Of a DNA stretch of 64,000 nucleotides, positions 17,227 to 26,707 are shown piece after piece. The position numbers were made by a program, and so were the translations under genes. This DNA is from Desulfosporosinus acididurans (GTDB lineage: Bacteria > Bacillota > Desulfitobacteriia > Desulfitobacteriales > Desulfitobacteriaceae). The notes beneath the pieces are model-generated. The model worked only from the letters and a program-made list of their open reading frames with translations. It made no database searches and was not told the origin of the DNA. The stretch is taken from assembly GCF_001029285.1 (NCBI RefSeq), contig NZ_LDZY01000011.1, positions 62,001-126,000 of the forward strand, read 5' to 3'. The stretch's first letter is position 1. Each line of letters opens with the position of its first letter.

Positions 17227-18417
17227 CTATTGTGCAATTACTCTTCTTGCTCCTAAATACCTTGCTGCCCAATAAGGATGGTCAATACTATCATATGCCA
17301 CGCCATAATCAGAGTCGTCAATCATAATCTCGTTCCCCACATAAATACCAACATGAGAGGCGCCTGGAGCATACGTTGAAAAAAAAACAAGATCACCGGG
17401 TTTAAGATCAGTTTTTGGAACGCTTATACCTTCTTGATATTGATCCCAAGTGACTCTGTAAAGACTGATCCCATAATGAGCGTACACATATTGAACGAAT
17501 CCTGAACAGTCAAATCCCGGGTTGGGAGTACTCCCTCCCCAAACATAAGGTGAACCTAAGAAGCTTTCTGCGAACGATAAAATCTGTCCTACTGTTCCGC
17601 TAGGTTTAACCGGTGCAGTAAGCTTTTTACTTGATTGGTCAGCCTTCTCCTGTTCTGCCTGCTGTTGTTTTGCCTTTTCTTGAGCGGCCAAGGCAGCTTC
17701 CCTCTCTTGGGCTTCAATAAGGCGCTGCGTTTCGTCAATGTTTGTTTGAACCTGATTTTGTTCCTTAATTGTTTTTTGCTCCGCTTGGGTTAAAGAGGTT
17801 ATTAGATCCTTTTGTTTACTTAAAGCAGTATCGAGGTCATTCTTCGTTTGTTGCTTAGATTGAACTGTTTTAGTCAGATCGTCAGTAACATTTTGCTCAG
17901 ATTGTTGTGCAGATTGAAGCTTTAAATCATCAGTTTGAATTTGATCTCCTAATGTTTTGTAGGCATTAATTAATGAGTTAATATAAGTGACTCTAGATAA
18001 GAGATCATCTAAACTTTTAGAACCAAGTAACCAACCAAGTTGGTTCAAATAACCTGTATTACCTTGTTCATACTCAGTCCGCAAGTAATTTCCTAAGTTT
18101 TCAATATCCTTTTGACGCTCAATAGTCAGTAAATCTTCTTGATTTTTAATATTTGTAATAGTTTGTTCATGCTGCTGAATTAATGAATTGTCATGATTGA
18201 CTGAAGCCTGCAAAAGATTTATGGAAGCTTGAATAGATTGAGCTTGCTTAATTGAGGCATCTTTTTGTTGAGTTTGGCTTTCAGCCTGCTGTTTGAGAGT
18301 ATTGAATTGGTTTTGATAGGTATGAAGGTTTGCCTGAAGATTAGCAGCATGAACAGGATTAGATGAAAGGCTAATTAGAAAAATGACAAGAACTGGTACT
18401 AATATTCTTCGAAACAC
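17227..18417 (-). CDS. Secreted NlpC/P60 peptidoglycan endopeptidase with N-terminal coiled coil
   Basis: I choose GTG 18417 (VFRRILVPVLVIFLISLSS), with AAGGAG 8 nt upstream. A longer frame to 18486 has no site. The 396-aa product has a signal peptide ending near NPVHAANLQ and a long Gln/Lys/Glu-rich coiled coil (about residues 30-270). A short KAKQQQAEQEKADQ linker follows, then a C-terminal NlpC/P60 domain with the nucleophile in NPGFDCSGFVQYVY and the histidine in GASHVGIYVG. The architecture is that of PcsB/CwlO-type hydrolases, which cleave D-Glu-meso-DAP bonds and are held inactive by the coiled coil. It probably acts in cell separation or wall turnover. It is monocistronic here. Confidence 0.9.
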   Translation of the reverse strand: MFRRILVPVLVIFLISLSSNPVHAANLQANLHTYQNQFNTLKQQAESQTQQKDASIKQAQSIQASINLLQASVNHDNSLIQQHEQTITNIKNQEDLLTIERQKDIENLGNYLRTEYEQGNTGYLNQLGWLLGSKSLDDLLSRVTYINSLINAYKTLGDQIQTDDLKLQSAQQSEQNVTDDLTKTVQSKQQTKNDLDTALSKQKDLITSLTQAEQKTIKEQNQVQTNIDETQRLIEAQEREAALAAQEKAKQQQAEQEKADQSSKKLTAPVKPSGTVGQILSFAESFLGSPYVWGGSTPNPGFDCSGFVQYVYAHYGISLYRVTWDQYQEGISVPKTDLKPGDLVFFSTYAPGASHVGIYVGNEIMIDDSDYGVAYDSIDHPYWAARYLGARRVIAQ

Positions 18418-18727
18418 GATGCCCACTCCTTCTTTCGTCACCTTTCTTCGACAAAAAAGAGTGTATTCCTCTTTCGATACGCCCATAGTTTAAAGGGAAT
18501 TTACTTGCAAAGGGCATCAATGCTTTTTCATTGTTGTTGTCGCGTTCATTTGCGTTCTGGGTATTCACAATGCTTCCTGATCACATCCATCTTTGGCAAA
18601 CTTCGTCAATGCCATGTATTTGATATTGCTTTTTCTTCAAATTAAACTAGATCTTCAATTTGAATTCCTATAACAAAGAGAATTAATGCGATTTTGTGAA
18701 CGGCGACATGGCATTGCTTTCAACCGT

Positions 18728-20731
18728 TTATACAGACGTCCCCCAGCTGACGATCCGATAATACACTTTGGCCGTCAGCCCGTAGACAAGGGCATAAAAC
18801 AGGGCAAAGACCAAGATGGTACCTACTAAGCACCAGGCGAACAAACCCACATTAGTGAGATTCAGTACGGCCAGCAATTTAGTTATGATAGGAAAAGCGA
18901 AGGCAATATGGATCCCAGCGGTGACCAAGGGCAGGAAAAATACGGTCAGGACCTGACTGCGGATGGAGCCTTTTACCTCTTCACGGCTCATACCCACTTT
19001 CTGCATGATTTCAAAGCGGGCTTTATCATCATACCCTTCGGAGACCTGCTTGTAATAGATGATCAGTACCGTGGCCATAATGAACAGCGCCCCCAGGAAA
19101 ATGCCCAGGAAGAATAAGCCTCCATAAACGGCGAAAAACGATTCCTTGGCCGCCACCGGGGATTCAATGCTGCTGCCGGGATAATCACTGCCCACGGCAG
19201 TGCGGATGTCCTGGTAAACAGCCGAGATGTCAGCCTCACCGGCGTCCAGATCAAAGCCCAGATAATAGTTATAACCTGAGGACTCATTCCTATTTTCTTT
19301 AGCAAGAGTCGCCTCCATGGTTTTGATCACATCCATATCTTTGACCACGATATAATAGCTGCCCGAGATGGATGACCTCTCCAGGCTCTTTTCAAAAAAC
19401 GAGTCCAGCCTTTCCTTGACAGTAAATGTCCGGTTTAACACCGTCAAGGTATCGTTTTCATACTTGCTGGAACCGGAATAAATCAGAATCTCTTGATCTC
19501 CCAAGCTGACTGTTTTATGGGTCAGTCGGTTATAATCCTCCAGGGGAATCAGATAGTATTCCCTGAGCGAAGATGTGGCGTTGGATATGGATATTTTGCT
19601 CTTAGCTGTGATCACCGTGCCGCCCTCTTGATTGCCGGGAAAGAACAGATACCTGTAATCCAGCCTATCCTGCACCACCAGCCGGTGCTTTGCCAATACT
19701 TTGTGAACTGACCTCTGCAGGCCCTCGACAGATTGTTGAGTAGATATGGGAGCGGAGATCATGATAGTCTGGGGGTACCGGGTGCGCAGCACGTCCTCCA
19801 TCCCAACGTACAGGGACACAGTGGTAGAGACCATCACCAGCACAGCAGTGGCCATAATGCAGATATTGGCCAGCCCCACGGCGTTTTGTTTCATTCGGTA
19901 CATCATCCCCGCTACGGCGGTGAAATGCCGGGTCTGATAATAATACCTTTTGTTCCGGCGCAGCAGTTTAAGCACTGCGATGCTGCCGGCGGTAAACAGA
20001 CAATAGGTGCCCACCATCACCAGGAGGACGGCATAGAAAAATTGGCTCAGGGCAGTTAAGGGAGACTGGGTGGTGAGGGAGATATAATACCCTGCGCCCA
20101 GGCTCAAGGTTCCGATCACCACCAAAGGCCATTTGGTTTTTGGCTCCTTCTCCCCGGTCTGACCTCCCTGGAGGAGTTCAACAGGCTTAGCCAGATGGAT
20201 TTGACGCAAGGTATTGAGGAGAGTCAAGAGGAAAATTACGGCGAACAGGACCAAGGCAGCCGCCAGAGCGGGGCCGGAGACGTTAAAGCCCAGGGGTACC
20301 TCAAAGTTGAGGATTTTCAGCAGGACCATGAAAATCAGCTTAGAGAGAAGTATCCCGCCCAGCAGGCCTGCCCCCAGGCTGATCACCGCCACATACAGAG
20401 TTTCAAACCCCAATACTCTGGCGATATGCTTCTTCTCCATGCCCAGGATATTAAAGAGGCCGAATTCCTTTTTGCGCCGTTTAATCAGAAAACTGTGGGT
20501 ATAGAAGAGAAAAATCACTGCGAAAATAGCAATCACATAGGAGCCCAGATTAAGAATGGCTTGCACCTGAAAACCGCCGGACATTTTTCCCAAGCCCTTG
20601 TTCTCAGCCAGAAAAACCATAATGTAATACATCATCACCGTGCCTATGCAGGTCAGGATGTAGGGCAGGTAGGTTTGAGCATTCTTTTTCAGATTGGTGG
20701 CGGCCAGCTTGGCATAAAAGAATCTACTCAT
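18728..20731 (-). CDS. Bce-like ABC transporter permease (FtsX domains)
   Basis: A 667-aa integral membrane protein. The ATG at 20731 ([17 protein letters not shown]) overlaps the ATPase gene by 8 nt. It has the BceB/YtrF/VraG layout: TM1, a FtsX domain with TM2-4 after FLIKRRKKEFGLFNILGMEKK, further segments, a large extracytoplasmic domain (about residues 310-530), and a C-terminal FtsX domain with YDDKARFEIMQKVGMSREEV. In this family the permease senses antimicrobial peptides and signals to a partner histidine kinase. A cut-down copy of residues ~495-549 and the last codons occurs at 37.8 kb. Confidence 0.88.
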   Translation of the reverse strand: MSRFFYAKLAATNLKKNAQTYLPYILTCIGTVMMYYIMVFLAENKGLGKMSGGFQVQAILNLGSYVIAIFAVIFLFYTHSFLIKRRKKEFGLFNILGMEKKHIARVLGFETLYVAVISLGAGLLGGILLSKLIFMVLLKILNFEVPLGFNVSGPALAAALVLFAVIFLLTLLNTLRQIHLAKPVELLQGGQTGEKEPKTKWPLVVIGTLSLGAGYYISLTTQSPLTALSQFFYAVLLVMVGTYCLFTAGSIAVLKLLRRNKRYYYQTRHFTAVAGMMYRMKQNAVGLANICIMATAVLVMVSTTVSLYVGMEDVLRTRYPQTIMISAPISTQQSVEGLQRSVHKVLAKHRLVVQDRLDYRYLFFPGNQEGGTVITAKSKISISNATSSLREYYLIPLEDYNRLTHKTVSLGDQEILIYSGSSKYENDTLTVLNRTFTVKERLDSFFEKSLERSSISGSYYIVVKDMDVIKTMEATLAKENRNESSGYNYYLGFDLDAGEADISAVYQDIRTAVGSDYPGSSIESPVAAKESFFAVYGGLFFLGIFLGALFIMATVLIIYYKQVSEGYDDKARFEIMQKVGMSREEVKGSIRSQVLTVFFLPLVTAGIHIAFAFPIITKLLAVLNLTNVGLFAWCLVGTILVFALFYALVYGLTAKVYYRIVSWGTSV

Positions 20732-21491
20732 GGCGCCCACCACCTGTGGCCATGGTGGTCAGGGTATCGGAGATCTTCTGGTACATAACTTCATCCGACA
20801 TGCCGGCTTTATAAAGCTGGTGGAAGACCTCCCCATCCTTAATAAACAGTACCCGTTGGGCATGACTGGCCGCTTTCACGCTGTGGGTCACCATTAACAG
20901 GGTCTGCCCCTCCTGATTAATTTCATTAAACAGGCGGAGCAAACCCTCAGCGGCCTGAGAGTCCAGAGAGCCGGTGGGTTCGTCCGCCAGAATCAGCTGG
21001 GGTTTGGTAATCAGGGCGCGAGCTACGGCACAGCGCTGCTTCTGCCCTCCCGACACTTCATAAGGATATTTGGCCAGGATATCGCCGATCCCCAGCTTGC
21101 AGGCAATGGGCTCCAAACGCCGGGTCATCTCCTCATAAGACTTGCCGGAGAGCACCAGGGGCAGGAAAATATTATCCTGCAAGGAGAAGGTATCCAGCAG
21201 ATTAAAATCCTGAAATACAAAGCCGAGATTTTCCCGGCGGAAAGCGGAAATCTCCTTTTCTTTAATGGTACTGAGCCTTTTTCCCTTGAGCAGAACCTCA
21301 CCACTTATGGGTTTGTCCAGAGCGGCCAGAATATTGAGCAGGGTCGTTTTCCCTGACCCCGATTCACCCATAATCGCTGCATATTCACCCTGCTCCACGG
21401 AGAAGGACACATTAGCTAAGGCCTGAACATGACTGCCGCCAAAGCGGGTAGTATAGACTTTTTTAAGATTATTCACCTCTAAAATAGTCAT
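20724..21491 (-). CDS. Bce-like ABC transporter ATP-binding protein
   Basis: A 255-aa ATPase. Walker A is [12 protein letters not shown], the Q-loop lies in [15 protein letters not shown], the signature is [15 protein letters not shown], and Walker B is [13 protein letters not shown]. The H-loop lies in [14 protein letters not shown]. The start ATG 21491 follows AAAGGAGG. It belongs to the MacB/LolD-type family and pairs with the overlapping permease gene. In Bce-type modules the pair confers peptide-antibiotic resistance. The substrate here is not known. Confidence 0.92.
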   Translation of the reverse strand: MTILEVNNLKKVYTTRFGGSHVQALANVSFSVEQGEYAAIMGESGSGKTTLLNILAALDKPISGEVLLKGKRLSTIKEKEISAFRRENLGFVFQDFNLLDTFSLQDNIFLPLVLSGKSYEEMTRRLEPIACKLGIGDILAKYPYEVSGGQKQRCAVARALITKPQLILADEPTGSLDSQAAEGLLRLFNEINQEGQTLLMVTHSVKAASHAQRVLFIKDGEVFHQLYKAGMSDEVMYQKISDTLTTMATGGGRHE

Positions 21492-21609
21492 CAAGAAGAA
21501 CCTCCTTTGCTGAGTAGGTTCAGTATAACAAAACAGGAAAATGCCCTGCCATAACTTTGGCTTACATTTTCCAGTTTAAGCTTACCCTCTGGTAAGGTAG
21601 ATCATAATT

Positions 21610-23316
21610 TCACTCCATCACTGTATCCACCGTATCCAAGCCGATTTTTACTTTCGTGCCCTTGCCCGGCTCCCCTTCGATCACAATGGTATGGGACAGC
21701 TTGGTGAGAATCCTCTTGCACAGGTAGAGGCCGATCCCTGTGGACTTTTTATCCCTTCGGCCGTTATAACCGGTAAAGCCTTTTTCAAAGACGCGGGGCA
21801 GATCTTCTCCGGCAATACCTATCCCTGTATCGGCGATTACCAGGGTTTTGGCACCGGCTCTTTCCATATAAATGGAGATCTTTCCTTCCGGGGTGTACTT
21901 CAAAGCATTGGACAAGATCTGCTCAATGACAAACACCAGCCATTTTTCATCCGTCAGCACGTCACAGTTCAGTTCGGAAAAATCCAGGCTGATCTTCTTG
22001 CGGATAAACATCTTGGCATATTTGCGCACCGCCTGCCGGACGATATCGTCCAGAGCATAGCGTTTCAGCACAAAATCGGAAGAAGGGCTCTCCAACCGCA
22101 GGTATTGGAGCACCATTTCCACATACTGTTCAATTTTGAACAACTCCATGGTCAGCTCCCTGTTCTGTTCCATACTCTGAGCAGTACTCCCGTCATCCCC
22201 TGAGGGGAGGGACTGGAGAAGGAGGCCCATGGCGGCGATAGGTGTTTTGATCTGATGGGCCCACAGCGTATAATAATCCACCAAATCGCTTCGCTCATTA
22301 TCGGCCTGGGAAACCAGCCTGATCTTATCTCGGTAGAGGACGGCGATGAGCTCCTGATACTCCTCTTCCAATAATCCTTTAGCTTCAGGAAGCCCTTCCA
22401 GGCTGAAGATGATCTGTTGCTGCAAATCCCGGAGCACTCTGCAACGTTGCCGCAGCCGGTATCCCGGATGGTAACCGTCAGTTCCCTTCCCCGCACGAGG
22501 CTGCAACTGCTTGACACAGTGCTGAAGCAACGCAGCCAAATCAACCTCCTCCAGGCAAAGAGTGGCCCTTCCTGACTCCAGCCGGGAAAAGTCGAGCAGA
22601 TCATCCACCAGCAGCGCCAGCCGATCGCTTTCCCCGCTGATGATTTGCAGCCCCTCACGCAACTCGTCTTGGTTATGGTCATCTCCGTGCAGCAAGGTGA
22701 GTGCCCAGCCTTTGATCGAAGTCAGCGGGGTCTTCAGATCATGGGATACGGAAGCGATAAACTCACTCTTGAGTCGCTCCTGGTGCAGAATCTCCGCCGC
22801 CAAGAAATTCAAGGTCTCCGCCAAATTACCGAGTTCATAACCTGATTTTACCGGCGCTCTACTATTGAACATGCCTTGGCTCATTTCACCAGCCACCTGG
22901 GTGATCTCCAATACCGGTCCGGTAATGCTGGAGGCCAGCCATAAACCTGTCGCCGCGGCCAGACCTGTCACCAGCAGCCCGAGGCCGAAGAGCAGCCAGG
23001 TCAGCCGGCTGACCGCCTGATGCACGCCGGTCAAGGAGGTGACCATCCTCAGGGCTCCTTTGCGCCCGTCTAAGTCCTGCAGGGGGAAAGCTACCGCCAA
23101 GATGGTCTCCCCTTGGCGGGTAACACCCTGCCACCGACCCGATCTGCCTGCCAAGGCTTCATTGACATCCGGGCTATCCACCGGCTGGCGGATCATCATC
23201 ATAGAATCGGCCAGAATCGCTCTTTCAGGAGAGATTACTTGCACCTGGGCACTGGTGTTGGCTGCCAAGCTCCGCATCAAGCTGTCCGCCGACCCGTTCA
23301 GACCTTTGCCTGACAA
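21610..23316 (-). CDS. Mosaic sensor histidine kinase (two kinases fused by deletion)
   Basis: A single open frame (568 aa from a TTG with no convincing site) holds parts of two kinases. Residues 1-275 are the end of an extracytoplasmic sensor, one TM (about 105-128), a HAMP domain and a DHp helix with H192 (SVSHDLKTPLTS). Residues ~300-568 are the cytoplasmic half of a BceS-type kinase, with a second phosphoacceptor H354 (LWAHQIKTPIAAM) and a complete ATPase domain (NALKYTPEG, DTGIGI, STGIGLYLC). Between them an ATP-domain scrap (LTVTIRDTGCG) is readable only in another frame near 22445-22485. The first TM of kinase 1, the ATPase domain of kinase 1, and the BceS N-terminus and response regulator are missing. 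It may be expressed but is probably not a normal sensor. Confidence 0.75.
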   Translation of the reverse strand: MSGKGLNGSADSLMRSLAANTSAQVQVISPERAILADSMMMIRQPVDSPDVNEALAGRSGRWQGVTRQGETILAVAFPLQDLDGRKGALRMVTSLTGVHQAVSRLTWLLFGLGLLVTGLAAATGLWLASSITGPVLEITQVAGEMSQGMFNSRAPVKSGYELGNLAETLNFLAAEILHQERLKSEFIASVSHDLKTPLTSIKGWALTLLHGDDHNQDELREGLQIISGESDRLALLVDDLLDFSRLESGRATLCLEEVDLAALLQHCVKQLQPRAGKGTDGYHPGYRLRQRCRVLRDLQQQIIFSLEGLPEAKGLLEEEYQELIAVLYRDKIRLVSQADNERSDLVDYYTLWAHQIKTPIAAMGLLLQSLPSGDDGSTAQSMEQNRELTMELFKIEQYVEMVLQYLRLESPSSDFVLKRYALDDIVRQAVRKYAKMFIRKKISLDFSELNCDVLTDEKWLVFVIEQILSNALKYTPEGKISIYMERAGAKTLVIADTGIGIAGEDLPRVFEKGFTGYNGRRDKKSTGIGLYLCKRILTKLSHTIVIEGEPGKGTKVKIGLDTVDTVME

Positions 23317-23370
23317 GTAGCTGTGGTAGAAGTTGGCTGCAGACTCATCCTGTTTGGTAAATGAATAAAT

Positions 23371-23407
23371 AAAAATCCGGAGCCTACTATCGCTCCGAAT
23401 TGCTTTT
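23371..23407. terminator. Hairpin abutting the truncated kinase
   Basis: AATCCGGAGC and GCTCCGAATT around an 8-nt loop, with A-rich and T-rich flanks, so it could terminate in either direction. A homologous hairpin with compensatory changes (AATCCAGAGC/GCTCTGGATT) and an identical loop lies at 38041-38068, next to the Bce permease remnant. Confidence 0.6.
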
Positions 23408-23647
23408 CATCGTTCTTAATTTCCCGCAAAGCCGTTTTAATCCTTTCTCCTTCCAATGATGGCCCGCAATTTTTAGGGCTTATTTTTGCACTCTTACCCT
23501 CAGGAAGTATCTTACCTGAGAGCCGCAGCAGTATTAGTCCTCGTCAAATATCTCTACAACCTCTGTCCAACGTAATTCTAAACGCAGCTTAAAACTCGCC
23601 CGAAAACTCGGAAATCCGGGTTTGAGCAAGGGAGAGAATCTAACAAA

Positions 23648-23697
23648 CAGGCTTGTACCAAGAATCTTACGCGCGTAAGATTCTTGGTACAAGCCTG
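23648..23697. repeat. 50-bp perfect palindrome
   Basis: Two 25-nt arms (CAGGCTTGTACCAAGAATCT.. and its exact reverse complement) meet at GC|GC with no loop. It lies just downstream of the Uma2 gene. A cruciform or very stable hairpin is possible. There is no poly-T end, so it is not a standard terminator. Confidence 0.85.
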
Positions 23698-23712
23698 AGA
23701 AAGAGAAGGATC

Positions 23713-24288
23713 TCACTGTTGTTGAGAAAACACCAAATTCAAATCAATTTCGAGGTCCGGAAAAATTGATATTCTAGCTTTATCTTCGTCCGTATACATT
23801 TCTGGTCTTCCATATCTGGCGTTTGATTGCAATAAAAATATGCTTACAATCTTCTGGTCAGGTTCTACTACCCAGTATTCTTTAACACCTGCTTTTTCAT
23901 ACTTGTTAAATTTAAATACTTTGTCGTTTTTACCGGTTGACGGAGATAATATTTCTATTATTAAGTCAGGAGTTCCTTTACAACCTCTTTCGTCAAGCTT
24001 AGAGCTATCACAGATAATGGTAATATCCGGTTCAACGACATTTTTAACATCATTATCATTATCTTCAACATCAAGTCTCACGCAGAACGGGGCATGATAA
24101 ACTCTACAATTCTTACCTTGCAGATAGTTTGCAAACTGTCTGTACAGTTCGCCGGAAATTTCTTGATGAATTCTTGAAGGTGCAGATTGCATATAAGCTA
24201 TGCCGTCAAGAACCTCCCATCTTTCCTCCCCGTTCCAAGTCAAGTAATCAGCGTATGAATAATTTCGCCCTTGTCGTGGCAATAGCAT
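23713..24288 (-). CDS. Uma2-family (DUF820) endonuclease-like protein, copy 1
   Basis: A 191-aa protein. I prefer ATG 24288 (AAGGAG about 10 nt upstream) over the in-frame GTG at 24297. The PD-(D/E)XK-type core reads VVEPDITIICD, GTPDLIIEILSPST and then FNKYEKAGVKEYWVVEP, with E/D/E..K placed as in Uma2 nucleases. The family is widespread and multi-copy in cyanobacteria and some clostridia, and its role is uncertain. Two paralogues lie at 38.3 and 44.0 kb. It stands alone with a 50-bp palindrome at its 3' end. Confidence 0.88.
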   Translation of the reverse strand: MLLPRQGRNYSYADYLTWNGEERWEVLDGIAYMQSAPSRIHQEISGELYRQFANYLQGKNCRVYHAPFCVRLDVEDNDNDVKNVVEPDITIICDSSKLDERGCKGTPDLIIEILSPSTGKNDKVFKFNKYEKAGVKEYWVVEPDQKIVSIFLLQSNARYGRPEMYTDEDKARISIFPDLEIDLNLVFSQQQ

Positions 24289-24451
24289 ATTATACACGCT
24301 CCTTATATATCTATCTGATTATACCATTTTCTGCCGATTAGGAATAGTTTAAACTTGAGGTAAAACTGCCATTCTTTTTAATGAATCAGTCAGGTTATTA
24401 TCCGGCAGATATGCATGAACCGGCTGCAATTTATATTTACCTAATAATTAA

Positions 24452-24474
24452 GAGCACCGAACCATTCGGTGCTC
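24452..24474. terminator. Short perfect hairpin
   Basis: GAGCACCGAA and TTCGGTGCTC pair perfectly over a 3-nt loop. On the minus strand it is followed by TTAATTATT. No gene clearly reads into it. Confidence 0.4.
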
Positions 24475-24637
24475 GTTCCGAATGGAGATCGCTTTGGCAC
24501 CAGCTGAAACCGCAATGGCACCTCCGATTGCCGGTTATAGATGTCTGTTCGTTAATTATCATAAGAATGCGTTAATCTCTGATACGTCGATGAGCAGCAA
24601 GCTCCAGGTACTTCTTTATTTTTCGAGCCTACAATGT

Positions 24638-24683
24638 GACAGAGAGACTGACGGATTCAGGCATCTCGGTCAGTCTCTCTGTC
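24638..24683 (-). terminator. 15-bp stem downstream of the symporter gene
   Basis: GACAGAGAGACTGAC pairs perfectly with GTCAGTCTCTCTGTC over a 16-nt loop, about 35 bp after the stop codon of the dicarboxylate symporter. There is no poly-U tract, so it may be a 3'-stabilising stem and not a classical terminator. Confidence 0.5.
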
Positions 24684-24718
24684 GAATTACGGACATTTAC
24701 GCTATCAATCCACAGACA

Positions 24719-25993
24719 TTATCTGGCTGCATCAGCACTATCGGATATACCCTGACTACGCTTGCCGTTTTTCAAAAATTGCTGCAGCTTACTTTCATCA
24801 AACTCTTTCTCCCACTTCGCAACAGCGATGGCAGCCACCGGGTGGCCAATAACATTAACAGCGGTGCGAGCCATGTCGAGAACGCGGTCAACAGCGGCTA
24901 ATAATGCAATCCCCTGCATTGGCAAACCGACTGCGGTTGCAGTTGTAAGCAGCACTACGAATCCAGCCATCGGAACACCAGCCATCCCTTTCGACGTAAC
25001 AACCAGCATCAAAATCATCACGGCTTCCTGACTGATGGAAAGATGGAGTCCACCTAACTGCGCGACAAACATAGCCGCAACCGATAAATACAGGCTAGTT
25101 CCGTCGTCGTTCCAGGAAAGTCCAAGCGGAATAACGAAGGACGAAATCGATTTTGGTACGCCAATCTCTTCCACAAATTCAATCAACTGCGGCATAACCG
25201 CTTCAGAGCTTGCGGTAGAGAATGCAATGATAAAGAGATCGAGGATTCCCCGGAACAACTTGAAGAACGGTACATGCAGGATAAATTTACTGACAAGCGG
25301 GAACAGAACACAGAGAACAATTGCAAGTCCCAAGTACATTACACCAATTGCCTTTGCCAGTGGCAGGAACACTTTGATACCATAGTTTCCAGCTGCATAA
25401 GCAGAAAGAGCAAAAACACCGATCGGCGCCACTTGCATGACCCAACGAATGATTGTGAACGTCGCTTGAGAAATACCTTCAAAAAAGCGGATGGCTACTT
25501 TGCCGGCTTCTCCTGTTACGGATGCAATAGCCAGCCCAAGTATGGTGGCAAAGAACACAATGGACAGCATAGAGCCGTTATACATCGCCTTAACCAGATT
25601 GGACGGAGGAATGTTGACAATCATAGAGATGATATCAATTTTTTGACCTTTCGCAGCACTGTAATCTCCCACGTTTGCTTGTTGGATGTGAACACCCAGC
25701 CCGGGATGGAGAACGTTCGCAAGGACAAGTCCTAAGACAAGAATGATGGTGGTAATAAACTCAAACCAAATAATGCTTTTTAGTCCAATACGACCCATTT
25801 TTTTCATATCCGCGATTCCGGATGCTCCGACAACTAATGCTGAAAAAACCAGCGGAATGATAACCATTTCGATCAGGTTTATGAACATTTTCCCAACCGG
25901 CTGAATCGCCACACCGAACGAAGGAAACATAAGTCCCACAATGGCGCCTAAAATAAGCCCACTGAAGATATAAATTGCAAGTTTTTTGTTCAA
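24719..25993 (-). CDS. Dicarboxylate/amino acid:cation symporter (SDF family, DctA/GltP-like)
   Basis: A 424-aa membrane protein from a TTG start with GAGGAGG 9 nt upstream. It has the SDF family marks: a serine-rich segment IIAFSTASSEAVMPQ before HP1, the NDGTSLYLSVAA region in TM7, and GMAGVPMAGFVVLL in HP2. These proteins import C4-dicarboxylates, aspartate or glutamate with Na+ or H+. Coming after aspartase and fumarase genes on the same strand, it most likely brings in aspartate or fumarate/malate. The exact substrate cannot be read from the sequence. Confidence 0.9.
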   Translation of the reverse strand: MNKKLAIYIFSGLILGAIVGLMFPSFGVAIQPVGKMFINLIEMVIIPLVFSALVVGASGIADMKKMGRIGLKSIIWFEFITTIILVLGLVLANVLHPGLGVHIQQANVGDYSAAKGQKIDIISMIVNIPPSNLVKAMYNGSMLSIVFFATILGLAIASVTGEAGKVAIRFFEGISQATFTIIRWVMQVAPIGVFALSAYAAGNYGIKVFLPLAKAIGVMYLGLAIVLCVLFPLVSKFILHVPFFKLFRGILDLFIIAFSTASSEAVMPQLIEFVEEIGVPKSISSFVIPLGLSWNDDGTSLYLSVAAMFVAQLGGLHLSISQEAVMILMLVVTSKGMAGVPMAGFVVLLTTATAVGLPMQGIALLAAVDRVLDMARTAVNVIGHPVAAIAVAKWEKEFDESKLQQFLKNGKRSQGISDSADAAR

Positions 25994-26149
25994 TTTAATC
26001 CGTCCTCCTCTAGAAAATAGTTAAGTCGTCTACTCTATCCGTCTATCATTAACAGGAGTTATGCAGTTTCATGAAAAGAGCCTGTCCCATTCGACCAAAT
26101 TGGCGTGAATCGATGTACAAATAGATAAATATTACCAAAAATAATCTTT

Positions 26150-26707
26150 TTAGATAGTACGATACTTCGCCTTTCCTATCTCATAGAGGTTGTTCCCCTC
26201 TTGATCGATAATGACCATTATCGGAAAATCCTTGACTTCAAGGCGCCGCACAGCTTCCGGACCAAGTTCCGGATAAGCAATAACTTCCGCAGCAACAATT
26301 CGTTTCGCTAAAAGAGCACCTAAACCACCAATTGCGCCGAAATATACCGCACCATATCTTTTCATGGCATCAACGACTTCTGCAGAACGCAAGCCTTTAC
26401 CGATCATTCCTGTCAAGCCCCGTTCAATTAACGTTGGGGAATACGCATCCATCCGATAACTTGTTGTGGGTCCCGCCGAACCGATCACTTGACCCGGTTT
26501 CGGCGGAGTAGGCCCAACGAAAAAGATAATCTGGTCTTTTACGTTAAATGGAAGTTCTTCCCCACGAGCCAATGCTTCCACCATTTTTTTATGAGCGGCA
26601 TCCCGTCCGGTATAGATGACACCGCTTAGTAGAACATTATCGCCGGATTTAAGCTGAGCTGCTTTTTCATGGGTCAGTGGGGTTTCAATACGAACGACCT
26701 CCGTCAT
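26150..26707 (-). CDS. Fumarate hydratase class I, beta (C-terminal) subunit
   Basis: A 185-aa protein of the TtdB/FumA-C family, with SAGPTTSYRMDAYSPTLI and GLTGMIGKG followed by KRYGAVYFGAIGG. Together with the alpha subunit it forms the oxygen-sensitive [4Fe-4S] hydratase that interconverts fumarate and malate. L(+)-tartrate dehydratase has the same two-subunit architecture and cannot be excluded by sequence alone. The neighbouring aspartase makes fumarase the better reading. It shares one nucleotide with the alpha gene. Confidence 0.9.
   Translation of the reverse strand: MTEVVRIETPLTHEKAAQLKSGDNVLLSGVIYTGRDAAHKKMVEALARGEELPFNVKDQIIFFVGPTPPKPGQVIGSAGPTTSYRMDAYSPTLIERGLTGMIGKGLRSAEVVDAMKRYGAVYFGAIGGLGALLAKRIVAAEVIAYPELGPEAVRRLEVKDFPIMVIIDQEGNNLYEIGKAKYRTI

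Noticed and set aside
22152-22682. 176-codon frame overlapping the mosaic kinase as a separate gene
   Set aside because: It is a shifted frame of the kinase; only its LTVTIRDTGCG piece is meaningful, as a trace of the deleted ATPase domain.
23408-23530. Riboswitch-like sequence with stems CTCAGG/TCCTGAG and GCCCT/GGGC upstream of the mosaic kinase
   Set aside because: I could not match it to the consensus of any riboswitch class I know, and the gene it would control is truncated there.
24440-24600. Minus-strand reading AIGGAIAVSAGAKAIS as a membrane-protein fragment
   Set aside because: The stretch is too short and low in complexity to support a call, and stops lie on both sides.
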